DNA of 43,928 nt from Aquimarina macrocephali JAMB N27 (GCF_000520995.1 NZ_JACA01000059.1:1-43928), one strand, 5' to 3'; shown: positions 24,801-32,897, counted from the stretch's first letter. Numbers and translations are program-made. The notes: generated from the sequence alone by a model not told the origin.

Positions 24801-25404
24801 AACTACGGCCTCCGTTTACGCTTTTTAAAACTCCAACTCCTCCAACTGCATCTAGGTTGTTAAAAGGTTCTCCTGTTCCCAGATACAATGTTTCGGGATC
24901 ACTTGTTCCCACTGCAACTGTAGATGTAGACAGGTTAGGTATTTTATAATCTGTAAGATTTTCCCAGGTAGTTCCAGCATCTTCGGTTACCCAAAGTCCG
25001 CCACCAACAGTACCTGCATACCACTTATCATCATTATCAGGAGCCACTACAATACCACGTATCCTGCCTGGTACATTCACAGGCCCTCTTTCTGTCCATT
25101 TAATAATACTAGAATTCTTAGCAGTAGATCTATTTTTCATCGCTTTTTGATGCTCTGTCATCAAGAAACCATCTTTATATGTAGATTCTTCGGCTCCTAT
25201 AGGTTTTAAAAGGTTTGCCTTATACTCTGCTATGATTTCAATTCCTTTCTTCTTGTTATAATCTTTCTTTTTTTTGAGTTTTTTAGAAGTTTCTACAGTG
25301 CTTATTTCTGTGCGTTTTTGTTCTTGGTTTTTATCGCACGAAGAATAAACGATTAGTAGAAAGATAAGAACAGCCAATTTTCGAAAATAAAATTTGTGTG
25401 TCAT
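21889..25404 (-). CDS. BNR/sortilin-like repeat lipoprotein with T9SS sorting domain
   Basis: A 1171-residue surface protein. The signal ends in a lipobox (LLIVYSSC, Cys23). Residues about 85-780 form beta-propeller repeats of the VPS10/sialidase type with many Asp-box-like motifs: TEDAGTTW, SVNGGRSW, TTDGGVTW, STDGGLTW, SDAGETF, TEDLGQTW, TLDGGEHW. Next come an Ig-like segment (about 800-900), a second beta domain, and a type A T9SS C-terminal domain (about 1095-1171, LYPTISNGEVQISS and SGMYLVKVFGDGG, ending RIVIR). T9SS cargo crosses the outer membrane; the partner is unknown. A small lipoprotein gene precedes it by 4 bases. Carrying both a lipobox and a T9SS signal is unusual. Confidence 0.88.
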   Translation of the reverse strand: MTHKFYFRKLAVLIFLLIVYSSCDKNQEQKRTEISTVETSKKLKKKKDYNKKKGIEIIAEYKANLLKPIGAEESTYKDGFLMTEHQKAMKNRSTAKNSSIIKWTERGPVNVPGRIRGIVVAPDNDDKWYAGTVGGGLWVTEDAGTTWENLTDYKIPNLSTSTVAVGTSDPETLYLGTGEPFNNLDAVGGVGVLKSVNGGRSWEYLNNTKNFGGIGRLALNPEDENNLVVASRNGIYVTTDGGVTWQNTYNAGNVQDLNYDPTNFNTLYGGVNSVGVIKSTDGGLTWDLVLNRDDYNSNHSRFELDVSPANPNRVFISVYTGSGGATTAVNTDFYLTSDAGETFRLIGYEGTPAAGNLITGQGWYDNIIRAHPFNENVFYAGGVVMHRVQIVKAGTGTKTKSKDGPVSYTFQPIAAGYNGELNNYVHVDQHGLTWIKKRKEKKFKLILANDGGIYHTDYLYEPGTTLNDWSTSAVGLNCTQFYGADKRNGTEDYMAGAQDNGTWISLTENGANDETAYQFVIGGDGFEVLWNYDNPDEFIGGSQFNGFVRYENGEGFNARHGESGAGTSPFYSKITNSNNNPNALFSPSISGVWRSLDFAKSWELTSIPNNFSVGASSSLDVSVSTANPDVVWAGNAMTESGSYVIHVSKNNGVSYEPTALFSDPRDGINHNYFISGVETSSTNEDRAYVLFSGQGAAKILKTEDLGQTWVDISGFSTGEDRGFPDVAIHSLVEMPFDEDRIWVGTDIGVFQTLDGGEHWSLLAGLPAFSVWQMKIVNDEVVMATHGRGVWTATLEELEGYEPPKYYAPPTIIAAAQESVENQNAEITYVQENEDIEKIVVYLGGEEIAQITDNIEQGTEFSYVIENLEEGNYTVGMQAIDSAGDTSVISSDSFDIIDYTVPKNLVSIETFELSDVYTFGGEFVINTINETVSQAVLNNSAHPYLNDSEYRTVLRHPIIVNTENGSFTYEDVAITEFDPAPGQFYDYVTIEASSDLKDWIRLDTYDAQRFPEWTDAFNSGPSPSISDELFKEQSINLLDFFQEGDIIAVRFRLVSDPLFTSFGWAIRSINAPEKQLVAEEVEEVEKPLRSSEGALLYPTISNGEVQISSGTVINNSVVEIYGISGRLVYSKNIGTLNDSQQTLSLENLKSGMYLVKVFGDGGITNTTRIVIR

Positions 25405-25407
25405 GAG

Positions 25408-25833
25408 TTAGTTGTTTAAATTAATAATTGTTATTTGTGTTTGAGTCTTTGACTGAAGTAGATCATCAGGATTTTCAGAAGTCGGTTTTTGTTCCATCCC
25501 GATGTAAGGAACAAGTTTTATAGAGGTATCATCATTCCAATCAACATTAGACCCTCTAAAATATCCTTGTTTTATAATTTTTTTTGTTACAGCGTTATAT
25601 ACAGTATATTCAAAATGAGTAGCTGGATCTCCTGGCTTCATTATCTTTTTAACATGAAGCTCCATCGACTTATTTCTGTTTAGCTTTGAAATAATCATAT
25701 CATTTTTCATAGGTGTAACAGGCTGATGTGATGGTTTATCTTGCGTAGTTTTATTTTCTACAGTTTTACACTGAGCAAAAGAAAATATGGTTAAACCAAA
25801 AAAAAGGATACTTATAATTTTTCTCAATAACAT
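25408..25833 (-). CDS. Small lipoprotein of unknown function
   Basis: A 141-residue protein with signal MLLRKIISILFFGLTIFSFAQC, Cys22. After a Lys/Thr/Pro-rich linker there is a small beta-rich domain (MELHVKKIMKPGDPATHFEY, TVYNAVTKKIIKQGYFRGSN, IKLVPYIGMEQKPTSEN). It is not recognised, but the gene is coupled to the T9SS protein: its stop lies 4 bases before that start, so the two are probably made together and may interact at the cell surface. Confidence 0.7.
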   Translation of the reverse strand: MLLRKIISILFFGLTIFSFAQCKTVENKTTQDKPSHQPVTPMKNDMIISKLNRNKSMELHVKKIMKPGDPATHFEYTVYNAVTKKIIKQGYFRGSNVDWNDDTSIKLVPYIGMEQKPTSENPDDLLQSKTQTQITIINLNN

Positions 25834-26363
25834 CGATACTATTTTATAAATCGCTTGTGAAAGTTTTATTAACTATTCGTTAAATCGGTAATTACTTTCG
25901 GTTTTTGGGGAAAGAATATGGTGAAAGCTTATACTTTTATATAAATAATAAAAGACAACCGCATAACATACCTCTAAAATAGTTTTTATTTTTTTAAAAA
26001 TCAACTACTTACTACCTGATTTAACAAAATAAGTGTAGTTCAATTTCATGTCTACAGGTAAGTTTTTGAACGATGATTTTTTAATTTAAAATCTAGATAT
26101 GCAAAATATTCAACAACATATATGTTGCCAAATGGCCATAACTATAGTTTCAAGATCATACTAATGCACTTGTCAACTTAAGTTATAAGCAGAGCTAACC
26201 TCGTATTTTGAAATTATCTTTTATATTTTTCAAAACAGAGTTATACTCCTAAAATAGTTTTAATTAATCTCCTTATTAGGGAATACTATATATGGAAAGA
26301 TGAATAGAATTATAAGATACAACTCTAAAATTAACTTGTTATTTACTGATTTTGGCAATAAAA
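25834..26363. other. Intergenic region, 530 bases
   Basis: AT-rich and without a supported gene. It holds a 13-base direct repeat CTAAAATAGTTTT (25974-25986 and 26249-26261) and a perfect palindrome CAACATATATGTTG (26114-26127). It is upstream of the small lipoprotein gene and downstream of the ABC-F gene, both on the minus strand, so it probably contains the promoter of the lipoprotein-T9SS pair. Confidence 0.4.
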
Positions 26364-27989
26364 TTAAACATTCACGCCATACATTTTTTCTCGTAGTTCT
26401 TTAATTTTCGGATCACTCATATACTCGTCAAATGTAGCATAACGATCGATAACTCCGTTTGGTGTTAGTTCTATTACTCTGTTACCCACGGTTTGAGCAA
26501 ACTCGTGATCATGAGTAGTAAATAAGACTGTACCTTTAAACTTTTTCAATGAATTATTAAAAGCGGTAATTGACTCTAAATCAAGGTGATTTGTAGGCTC
26601 ATCCAGCATCAATACATTTGCTCTTGTCATCATCATTTTGGATAACATACAACGAACTTTTTCACCTCCAGATAGTACATTTGATTTTTTTAATGCTTCT
26701 TCACCACTAAAAATCATTTTTCCTAAGAACCCTCTAATAAATACTTCTTCTCTTTCTTCTTCTGTAGTTGCCCATTGACGTAACCAATCAACTAGTGTAA
26801 GGTCATTTTGAAAATATTCACTATTATCTGCTGGCAAATATGATTGAGTAGTAGTAATCCCCCAGTTAAATTTACCAGAGTCTACTTTTTGCTTATCATT
26901 TAGTGCCTGATAAAATGCAGTTGTGGCTCTTGAGTCTTTAGAGAAGATAACAACTTTATCTCCTTTATTTAAATTAATATCAATGTCTTTAAATAGTGTA
27001 TCACCATCCTGGCTTGCTGTTAATCCTTCTACATTCAGGATTTGATCACCTGCTTCTCTATCTCTTTCGAATATTATAGCAGGATAGCGGCGACTTGATG
27101 GCTTAATATCTTCGATATTAAGTTTTTCTATCATTTTTTTACGAGAAGTAGCTTGTTTAGATTTTGCTACGTTCGCACTAAATCGTGCAATAAACTCTTG
27201 TAATTCTTTTTTCTTCTCTTCTGCTTTTTTATTCTGCTGGGCTCTTTGTCTTGCTGCTAATTGAGAAGACTCATACCAGAACGTATAATTACCACTATAG
27301 TGATTAATTTTACTAAAATCAATATCCGAAATATGTGTACATACTGCATCTAAAAAGTGACGGTCGTGAGATACCACAATAACAGTATTCTCAAAGTTTG
27401 CCAAAAAGCTTTCTAACCATGAAATGGTTTCATAATCTAAATCATTTGTTGGCTCATCCATTATTAAAACGTCTGGGTTACCAAACAAACATTGTGCTAT
27501 CAATACTCTAACACGTTGTTTAGTATCAAGATCAGACATCTGGGTATAGTGCAATTCTTCTTTAATACCTAAATTAGAAAGCATTGCTGCTGCATCACTA
27601 TCAGCATTCCAACCATTCATTTCTTCAAATTGTACTTGTAGCTCACCTATTTTCTCTGCATTTTCATCTGTATAATCTGCATAAAGGGCATCTATTTCTT
27701 TCTTTATTTTATAAAGAGGTTTATTCCCCATAATTACAGCTTCTAGTACCGTATACTCATCATATGCATAATGGTTCTGTTCTAAAACAGACATTCGTTT
27801 CCCTGGTTCTAGGTGTACATGCCCAGATGTAGCTTCCATTACTCCAGAAAGAATTTTAAGAAATGTGGATTTCCCAGCACCATTGGCGCCAATAATACCA
27901 TAGCAATTGCCCTGTATAAAAGAAGTATTTACTTCATCAAAAAGAATTCGTTTACCAAATTGAACAGAAAGATTAGAAACTGATAGCAT
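26364..27989 (-). CDS. ABC-F family ATPase, YbiT-like
   Basis: A cytosolic ATPase with two nucleotide-binding domains and no membrane domain, the layout of ribosome-associated ABC-F translation factors. NBD1 has Walker A G34-ANGAGKST-42, Walker B DVLIMDEP with E179, and His switch H208. Its signature is degraded (LDTKQRVRVL, about 154-163). A charged inter-domain linker follows (about 245-300). NBD2 lacks a Walker A (SKDSRATT at 350-357 instead of GxxGxGKT) but keeps LSGGEK (439-444), VLMLDEP with E464, and H493. In the head-to-tail dimer this leaves one normal ATP site and one degenerate site. Overall sequence resembles E. coli YbiT. It is preceded by a TACTTTTG -7 box. Confidence 0.92.
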   Translation of the reverse strand: MLSVSNLSVQFGKRILFDEVNTSFIQGNCYGIIGANGAGKSTFLKILSGVMEATSGHVHLEPGKRMSVLEQNHYAYDEYTVLEAVIMGNKPLYKIKKEIDALYADYTDENAEKIGELQVQFEEMNGWNADSDAAAMLSNLGIKEELHYTQMSDLDTKQRVRVLIAQCLFGNPDVLIMDEPTNDLDYETISWLESFLANFENTVIVVSHDRHFLDAVCTHISDIDFSKINHYSGNYTFWYESSQLAARQRAQQNKKAEEKKKELQEFIARFSANVAKSKQATSRKKMIEKLNIEDIKPSSRRYPAIIFERDREAGDQILNVEGLTASQDGDTLFKDIDINLNKGDKVVIFSKDSRATTAFYQALNDKQKVDSGKFNWGITTTQSYLPADNSEYFQNDLTLVDWLRQWATTEEEREEVFIRGFLGKMIFSGEEALKKSNVLSGGEKVRCMLSKMMMTRANVLMLDEPTNHLDLESITAFNNSLKKFKGTVLFTTHDHEFAQTVGNRVIELTPNGVIDRYATFDEYMSDPKIKELREKMYGVNV

Positions 27990-28022
27990 GAGTATGAAAA
28001 ATTGTAAGATTTAAATTTGCCG

Positions 28023-28030
28023 CAAAAGTA
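28023..28030 (-). promoter_or_regulatory. Sigma-A -7 box for the ABC-F gene
   Basis: TACTTTTG on the minus strand about 34 bases before the start codon. The nearest TTG upstream is 24 bases away, a little long for the consensus. Confidence 0.4.
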
Positions 28031-28235
28031 GATAAATGGATTCAGAACCTGAAACAATATATCATTAATTTCAAAGACTTATCCTATAGCCTATTTGTCA
28101 TCAAAAAATTGGAAATTGGAAAATTTAAATGCTCCAAATCGTTAATATGTATAGAATTAACTTATAATTAACAACCGCAGTAGGTGTTTCCCTTTATTTT
28201 TGGGCAAATAGTAAGTTAATTTTATAGCGTCAGAA

Positions 28236-29681
28236 ATGCAGTTTTCCGTATTAAGATATTTTGTTCAAGTTTCTTTTTTATCATGCTTTATATGTAGCTG
28301 TGGTTCTTCTGAAAAAGACAATAAAGAATATACTTATTTTGGAGGTGAAATTGTAAACCCAAATACTAATTATGTTATTTTATCTAAGGGTTATGATTAT
28401 AGGGATACTATTCGGCTGGATAAAAACAATAGGTTTCTACACAAAATAGAAAATTTAGAAGATGGGTTATATTCTTTTAAACATAATCCAGAATACCAGG
28501 TGGTACTTCTCGAAAAAGGAGATAGTGTACTGATTCGATTAAATACTTTAGAATTTGACGAATCTCTTGTTTTTACAGGCGAAGGTTCGGGAAAAAATAA
28601 TTTTTTAATCGATTTATTTTTACAGAACGAAATTGAGCGTGAAAGTCTAAAAAGAACAAGTTTTAGGCAGTCTTCTTCGTATTTTAAAAAAAATCAAGAT
28701 TCTTTACTAAATATAAAATCTACTGCTTTTGAAAAGTTAGTCAACAAAAATGAGTTGAGTAATTTGGCAAAAAAGCTTACTCAAGCGAGTTTTATATTTG
28801 AATATTATATGAGGCATGAATTGTATTTTAATAGCCGTTATGAAATGGGAGGTCTCAATGCAACTAAAGAATTATCTCCTTCTTTTTTTAATTATAGAAA
28901 CCAGATTGATTTTAATGATGATGAATTGAAGAGACTATATTCTTATAATTGGTTTTTAAATTGTTATTTCACTAATGCTTCTCTTTCTAATATCGATAAT
29001 CAACTACGACATAATGATGATTTAGAAAATTTTATTTATAAATTGGACTTAATTGATAATGTTGTAGAGCATTCGTATATCAAAAATAACTTATTAAGGA
29101 GATCTACTATTCGTTTTTTATTGGATGATAGTGAAAATAATAAAGAATCAGACATAGCTTTAAAACATTACCTATCAGTAAGCACCAGTAATCGATCGCA
29201 AAAGGAATTAAAAAAACTTGCCAGACATATTTCAAAATTAAGGCCAAACAAAATTATTCCTGATCAGGATTTAATTACTTCAAAAGGTGAAACTGTGAAA
29301 TTATCATCACTTTTTAGCAAACCAGTTACTGCTTTATATTTTTGGTCGATAGAAAGCAAAGATCATTATGTAAAGGCCCATGAAAAAGCAACATATCTTA
29401 GTTCTTTGTATCCTGGTATCGATTTTGTTGCTGTAAATATTGACCCTGATCAAACAAAAAATTGGTTAAAAACTATAAAAAGACATCATTACAACTTGGA
29501 TAATGAATACGAATTTAAATACCCAAAATGTTCTTCAGAAGAATTGGTTATTCATTATAGAAATAAAGTTATTCTTGTAGATCAAGAAGGTAAGATAATA
29601 AACCCCAGCACAGATTTATTTGCTTCTGTTTTTGAGAAGCAACTCATGCAATATACGCAATTGGCAAGTTTAGAAAATTAA
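28236..29681 (+). CDS. Thioredoxin-fold lipoprotein (TlpA-like) without CxxC
   Basis: A 481-residue lipoprotein; the signal ends FICSC (Cys22). The N-terminal 90 residues are a beta domain like that before many flavobacterial TlpA/ResA proteins (IRLDKNNRFLHKIENLEDGL). A long helical middle follows (about 110-340). The C-terminal 140 residues read as a TlpA-like thioredoxin fold: LITSKGETVKLSSLFSKPVT, ALYFWSIESKDHY, GIDFVAVNID, and VILVDQEGKII. Where TlpA proteins have WCxxC the sequence is WSIES, so it cannot act as a disulfide oxidoreductase and may have a scaffolding role. A hairpin terminator follows immediately. Confidence 0.75.
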   Translation: MQFSVLRYFVQVSFLSCFICSCGSSEKDNKEYTYFGGEIVNPNTNYVILSKGYDYRDTIRLDKNNRFLHKIENLEDGLYSFKHNPEYQVVLLEKGDSVLIRLNTLEFDESLVFTGEGSGKNNFLIDLFLQNEIERESLKRTSFRQSSSYFKKNQDSLLNIKSTAFEKLVNKNELSNLAKKLTQASFIFEYYMRHELYFNSRYEMGGLNATKELSPSFFNYRNQIDFNDDELKRLYSYNWFLNCYFTNASLSNIDNQLRHNDDLENFIYKLDLIDNVVEHSYIKNNLLRRSTIRFLLDDSENNKESDIALKHYLSVSTSNRSQKELKKLARHISKLRPNKIIPDQDLITSKGETVKLSSLFSKPVTALYFWSIESKDHYVKAHEKATYLSSLYPGIDFVAVNIDPDQTKNWLKTIKRHHYNLDNEYEFKYPKCSSEELVIHYRNKVILVDQEGKIINPSTDLFASVFEKQLMQYTQLASLEN

Positions 29682-29707
29682 AAAGCCACTCAATAGAGCA
29701 GCTTTTT
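29680..29707. terminator. Bidirectional terminator
   Basis: AAAAAGC (29680-29686) and GCTTTTT (29701-29707) with an inner CTC/GAG pairing. It overlaps the stop of the thioredoxin-fold gene and lies 30 bases past the end of the convergent transaldolase gene. Confidence 0.75.
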
Positions 29708-29736
29708 ATAAATTTTATGGACAAGGAAAAACTAAA

Positions 29737-30390
29737 TTAATTTCCTTTTTTATAATCTGCAAGAAACTTTGCAAGACCAATATCGGTTAATGGGTGTTTA
29801 AGTAATCCTTCAATAGAAGAAAGAGGTCCAGTCATTACATCTGCACCAATCTTAGCACAATCAATTACATGCATTGTATGTCTTACCGAAGCTGCCAAAA
29901 TCTGCGTATCAAATCCGTAATTATCATAAATCAATCTAATCTCTGCGATAAGATTAAGTCCATCTGTAGAAATATCATCTAATCTACCAATAAACGGAGA
30001 AACATATGTAGCTCCTGCCTTAGCAGCAAGTAAAGCCTGCCCTGCAGAAAATACCAAAGTACAATTGGTCTTAATTCCTTTATCGCTAAAGTATTTTATT
30101 GCTTTTATACCATCTTTGATCATTGGTACTTTTACAATAATCTGATCATGAAGCTTAGCTAGCTCTTCTCCTTCTTTTATAATACCGTCAAAATCTGTAG
30201 AAATTACCTCTGCACTTACATCTCCGGTTACGATTTCACATATCTTTTTATAGTGATTAATAATATTTTCTTTACCGGTGATACCTTCTTTAGCCATCAA
30301 AGATGGGTTTGTAGTTACTCCATCCAGAACTCCTAAATCTTGCGCTTCCTTAATCTGATCAAGATTTGCAGTATCAATAAAAAATTTCAT
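29737..30390 (-). CDS. Transaldolase, small TalC/Fsa-type
   Basis: A 217-residue class I aldolase of the short transaldolase subfamily (TIM barrel). Signature GVTTNPSLMAK (24-34); the Schiff-base lysine is K87 in IIVKVPM. The residues that separate transaldolase from fructose-6-phosphate aldolase favour transaldolase: E61 (SAEVIS) where Fsa has Gln, and F133 (SPFIGRLDD) where Fsa has Tyr. It should move dihydroxyacetone units between sugar phosphates in the pentose phosphate pathway. Its length is typical for the family. It is cytosolic and monocistronic, with a shared terminator at 29680. Confidence 0.93.
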   Translation of the reverse strand: MKFFIDTANLDQIKEAQDLGVLDGVTTNPSLMAKEGITGKENIINHYKKICEIVTGDVSAEVISTDFDGIIKEGEELAKLHDQIIVKVPMIKDGIKAIKYFSDKGIKTNCTLVFSAGQALLAAKAGATYVSPFIGRLDDISTDGLNLIAEIRLIYDNYGFDTQILAASVRHTMHVIDCAKIGADVMTGPLSSIEGLLKHPLTDIGLAKFLADYKKGN

Positions 30391-30541
30391 AGTATTGTTT
30401 TTAAAATTGTTGTGTATAAATTTTGCACTTTTATAGATCGCGAATATAAAAATAATCGTTGTAGGCTAATAAAATCTTTTTGTTAATTAAAAAAATATCT
30501 TTTATCTATAAAACTCTTATATTCAATTACAGAAGTAAAAA

Positions 30542-31363
30542 TCATAATTTATAATGATTCATTAGCATCTTCTCATATACTCTATCTGGTAATATTCTTT
30601 TTAGTACAATAGAAAATTTTTGCATAAATGCTCCAACCTTATAATGCACCTTTGGTTTTTTATTTTTTATAATCTTAAAAACAGCTTCAGCCATTTCTAA
30701 AGGGTCATTGCCCGAATCTACATGGCTATCCATTAGTTTTAGTGTATCACCATATGGTTTTTCATATGGAGAATTTTCAATAACCGGGGCATGGTAGCGC
30801 CCTGCAGCAATATTGGTTGCAAAATCACCAGGAGCCACATTTGTCATTCTAATATTAAAACTTTTTAATTCCATCCGCCATGCTTCTGTAGTCATCTCTA
30901 ATGCAGCTTTAGAAGCGCTATAAATTCCTCTATATGGTAGCCCCATATATCCAGCTATAGAGGTGATGTTAATAACTAAACCACTACCCTGTTTTCGCAT
31001 TACTGGCAAAACAGCTTTAGTAACATTAATTGGACCAAAGTAATTTGTAGTAAAATTTCGTACTATTTCCTCATTAGGGATTTCCTCTATCGGACCAGTA
31101 ATACCTGCTCCAGCATTATTGATTAGTACATCTAATCGCCCATGTTTTTGTTCTATTGTTGCGATAGCAGATTTGATACTATTGGTATCAGCAACATCTA
31201 GTTCCAAAAGTGTAAAAAACTCAAAATCAGAAAATCGAGATGGATTACGACTTGTACCATATACAATATATCCTCTTTCTGCTAAAAATATTCCTATTGA
31301 TTTCCCTATCCCAGAAGACCCACCTGTAATTAAAACTACAGTATCTTTTTGATTCGTGCTCAT
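30542..31363 (-). CDS. Short-chain dehydrogenase/reductase
   Basis: A 273-residue classical SDR with Rossmann fold. Cofactor motif TGGSSGIG (13-20), NNAG (82-85), catalytic S135 (NITSIAG), Y148 and K152 (YSASK). After the first strand, TSRNPSRF (residues 37-44), with Arg at the second-strand end, suggests preference for NADP. The C-terminal substrate loop (about 190-230) is not diagnostic, so the substrate is unknown; close relatives are annotated only as SDR oxidoreductases. It appears monocistronic. A TATATTTG box lies only a few bases before the start, so the transcript may have almost no leader. Confidence 0.93.
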   Translation of the reverse strand: MSTNQKDTVVLITGGSSGIGKSIGIFLAERGYIVYGTSRNPSRFSDFEFFTLLELDVADTNSIKSAIATIEQKHGRLDVLINNAGAGITGPIEEIPNEEIVRNFTTNYFGPINVTKAVLPVMRKQGSGLVINITSIAGYMGLPYRGIYSASKAALEMTTEAWRMELKSFNIRMTNVAPGDFATNIAAGRYHAPVIENSPYEKPYGDTLKLMDSHVDSGNDPLEMAEAVFKIIKNKKPKVHYKVGAFMQKFSIVLKRILPDRVYEKMLMNHYKL

Positions 31364-31368
31364 AATCG

Positions 31369-31376
31369 CAAATATA
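31369..31376 (-). promoter_or_regulatory. Sigma-A -7 box for the SDR gene
   Basis: TATATTTG ending 6 bases before the ATG on the minus strand. A good TTG at the right distance is not seen. If used, the mRNA would be nearly leaderless. Confidence 0.4.
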
Positions 31377-31488
31377 CAATTCTGATTAACGATCTACTAA
31401 TCTCAAAATATAAAATGATAGGAAACGATGATGGTGATTTGTGTGTTGATATTTAGTAAATAATATCAAAAATTAGGGCACAAAAAAA

Positions 31489-31582
31489 GGCAAGCTACCT
31501 ACATCACACTGCTACAACCGTCTACCTTTGCTGCGTTCCCGCCCTGGAGGATTCAACAGGAGCTAGTTGTGTAGGACTTGCC
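31489..31582 (-). ncRNA. ffs: Signal recognition particle RNA (bacterial small type)
   Basis: The minus strand folds into the long SRP hairpin: the 5-prime end GGCAAGTCCTAC pairs with the 3-prime GTAGGTAGCTTGCC. The tip carries the conserved domain IV, seen as CCTCCAGGGCGGGAACGCAG followed by CAAAGGTA, the Ffh-binding asymmetric loop and GNRA-type tip. The length of about 94 bases fits the small SRP RNA. A T-run on the minus strand follows directly (31481-31488) as terminator. It serves co-translational membrane targeting with Ffh and FtsY. Confidence 0.93.
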
Positions 31583-31586
31583 GATG

Positions 31587-31616
31587 CAAAGATACAATCT
31601 TTAGGATATAAAACAA
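31587..31616 (-). promoter_or_regulatory. Promoter of the SRP RNA gene
   Basis: TTG (31616-31614), 19-base spacer, TATCTTTG (31594-31587), 5 bases before the RNA 5-prime end. A near-perfect Bacteroidota sigma-A promoter, as expected for a strongly expressed RNA. Confidence 0.8.
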
Positions 31617-31670
31617 TGATTTTTTAAACCCAATTAAAATAAATATCTTGCTTAAAATTTAATTATCACA

Positions 31671-32726
31671 ATGAAGATCCATAACTCCTTCGTCATCATT
31701 ATTTTAAGCATACTCAGTTTTTCTTGTGGAAGTAATCAGAATAAGCAAAAAAAATATTTTTCTATCAATACCGAGGATAATAAAACAAAATTTATGCTTG
31801 GTGAGACGATAAAAGCAAACATTATAAACGCTCAAAATATAAAAATTGATTCTGTCACCTTTCTTTTAGACAATAAAAAAGTAGCTTCTAAAAAAGATTT
31901 TAGTTATGAAGAAAAAATAGATAATGAAAAATTAGGAAATCATATCCTAACCGCTCAAGTTTTTTATGACGGAAATATAGATACAATAAGCAAAAAAGTT
32001 GCTTTTCTTAATAATATATCTCCAAAATTGTATTCTTATAAAATTATTGCAGAATATCCTCATGATAAAGAAGCTTTTACCCAGGGGCTAGAATTTTTTG
32101 GGGATACATTATATGAAAGCACTGGCAAAAAAGGAATGTCTTCTTTAAGAAAACTTAACTATAAAACTGGAGAAGTTCTTGTAAAAATAGATATCGCAAA
32201 GGAATATTTTGCTGAAGGAATTACGATTATGAATGATAAAATATTTCAACTGACCTGGACATCTAAAGAAGGATTTATCTATAATCTTAGTACCTTAGAG
32301 AAAACTGGAAGTTTTGCATATAATCAAAGTAAAGAAGGTTGGGGATTATGTAATAACGGAAATAAGATCTATAAAAGCGATGGTACAGAAAAAATATGGA
32401 TACTTGACCCTAATACACTTGCAGAAGAAGATTATATAGAAGTTACTACAAACAAAGGTGTTAAATCCAGGTTTAATGAATTAGAATGGGTAGACGGAAA
32501 AATTTACGCCAATACCTGGCAAAAGGATGGGATTGCTATAATTAATCCCGATAGTGGTGCTTTAGAAGCTGTAATTAATCTTAGTGGTCTTCGTAAAAAA
32601 GTAACCCAACATGAAAAATTAGATGTACTAAATGGTATAGCATATAATAAAGACACCAAACGGTTATTTGTTACTGGCAAAAACTGGGATAAACTTTTTG
32701 AAATTGAAGTTATTAAAAAACCATAG
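31671..32726 (+). CDS. Glutaminyl-peptide cyclotransferase, lipoprotein
   Basis: A lipoprotein (MKIHNSFVIIILSILSFSC, Cys19) of 351 residues. An Ig-like N-terminal part (about 30-115) is followed by the five-bladed beta-propeller glutamine cyclotransferase domain (about 120-350). Family motifs are present: AFTQGLEFFGDTLYEST (135-151), AEGITIM, EGWGLC, FNELEWVDGKIYANTW, and LNGIAYNK near the end. The enzyme converts N-terminal glutamine of peptides to pyroglutamate. Given the lipobox it acts at the periplasmic or outer-membrane face. It appears monocistronic. The family call is firm; the natural substrates are not known. N-terminal pyroglutamate is common on T9SS-bacteria surface proteins, a plausible link. 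Confidence 0.9.
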   Translation: MKIHNSFVIIILSILSFSCGSNQNKQKKYFSINTEDNKTKFMLGETIKANIINAQNIKIDSVTFLLDNKKVASKKDFSYEEKIDNEKLGNHILTAQVFYDGNIDTISKKVAFLNNISPKLYSYKIIAEYPHDKEAFTQGLEFFGDTLYESTGKKGMSSLRKLNYKTGEVLVKIDIAKEYFAEGITIMNDKIFQLTWTSKEGFIYNLSTLEKTGSFAYNQSKEGWGLCNNGNKIYKSDGTEKIWILDPNTLAEEDYIEVTTNKGVKSRFNELEWVDGKIYANTWQKDGIAIINPDSGALEAVINLSGLRKKVTQHEKLDVLNGIAYNKDTKRLFVTGKNWDKLFEIEVIKKP

Positions 32727-32847
32727 CGTTTTTCGAGAAAAACCAATCATACACCATTAAATATTGATCATTATATTTCAATTTTCTGATACAATAAAGA
32801 TTCATTTTTCAATAAATTTCTGCAACACTATAATAAGTTCCTCGTTA

Positions 32848-32879
32848 TTGTAATAGACAGATAATAAACCGTACCTTTG
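32848..32879 (+). promoter_or_regulatory. Promoter of the DEAD-box helicase gene
   Basis: TTG (32848-32850), 21-base spacer, TACCTTTG (32872-32879), only 18 bases before the ATG at 32898, so the 5-prime leader is about a dozen bases. This is unlike enterobacterial cold-shock deaD, which has a long regulated leader. Confidence 0.7.
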
Positions 32880-32897
32880 CGGCTTATTTTTAGCTAT

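Noticed and set aside
22837..24949. Plus-strand frames opposite the T9SS propeller gene
   Set aside because: Antisense shadows, with no start context and no recognisable domain.
32877..32897. Earlier TTG start of the helicase
   Set aside because: It lies inside the TACCTTTG promoter box, so it would not be transcribed in full; the ATG at 32898 gives the usual N-terminus.
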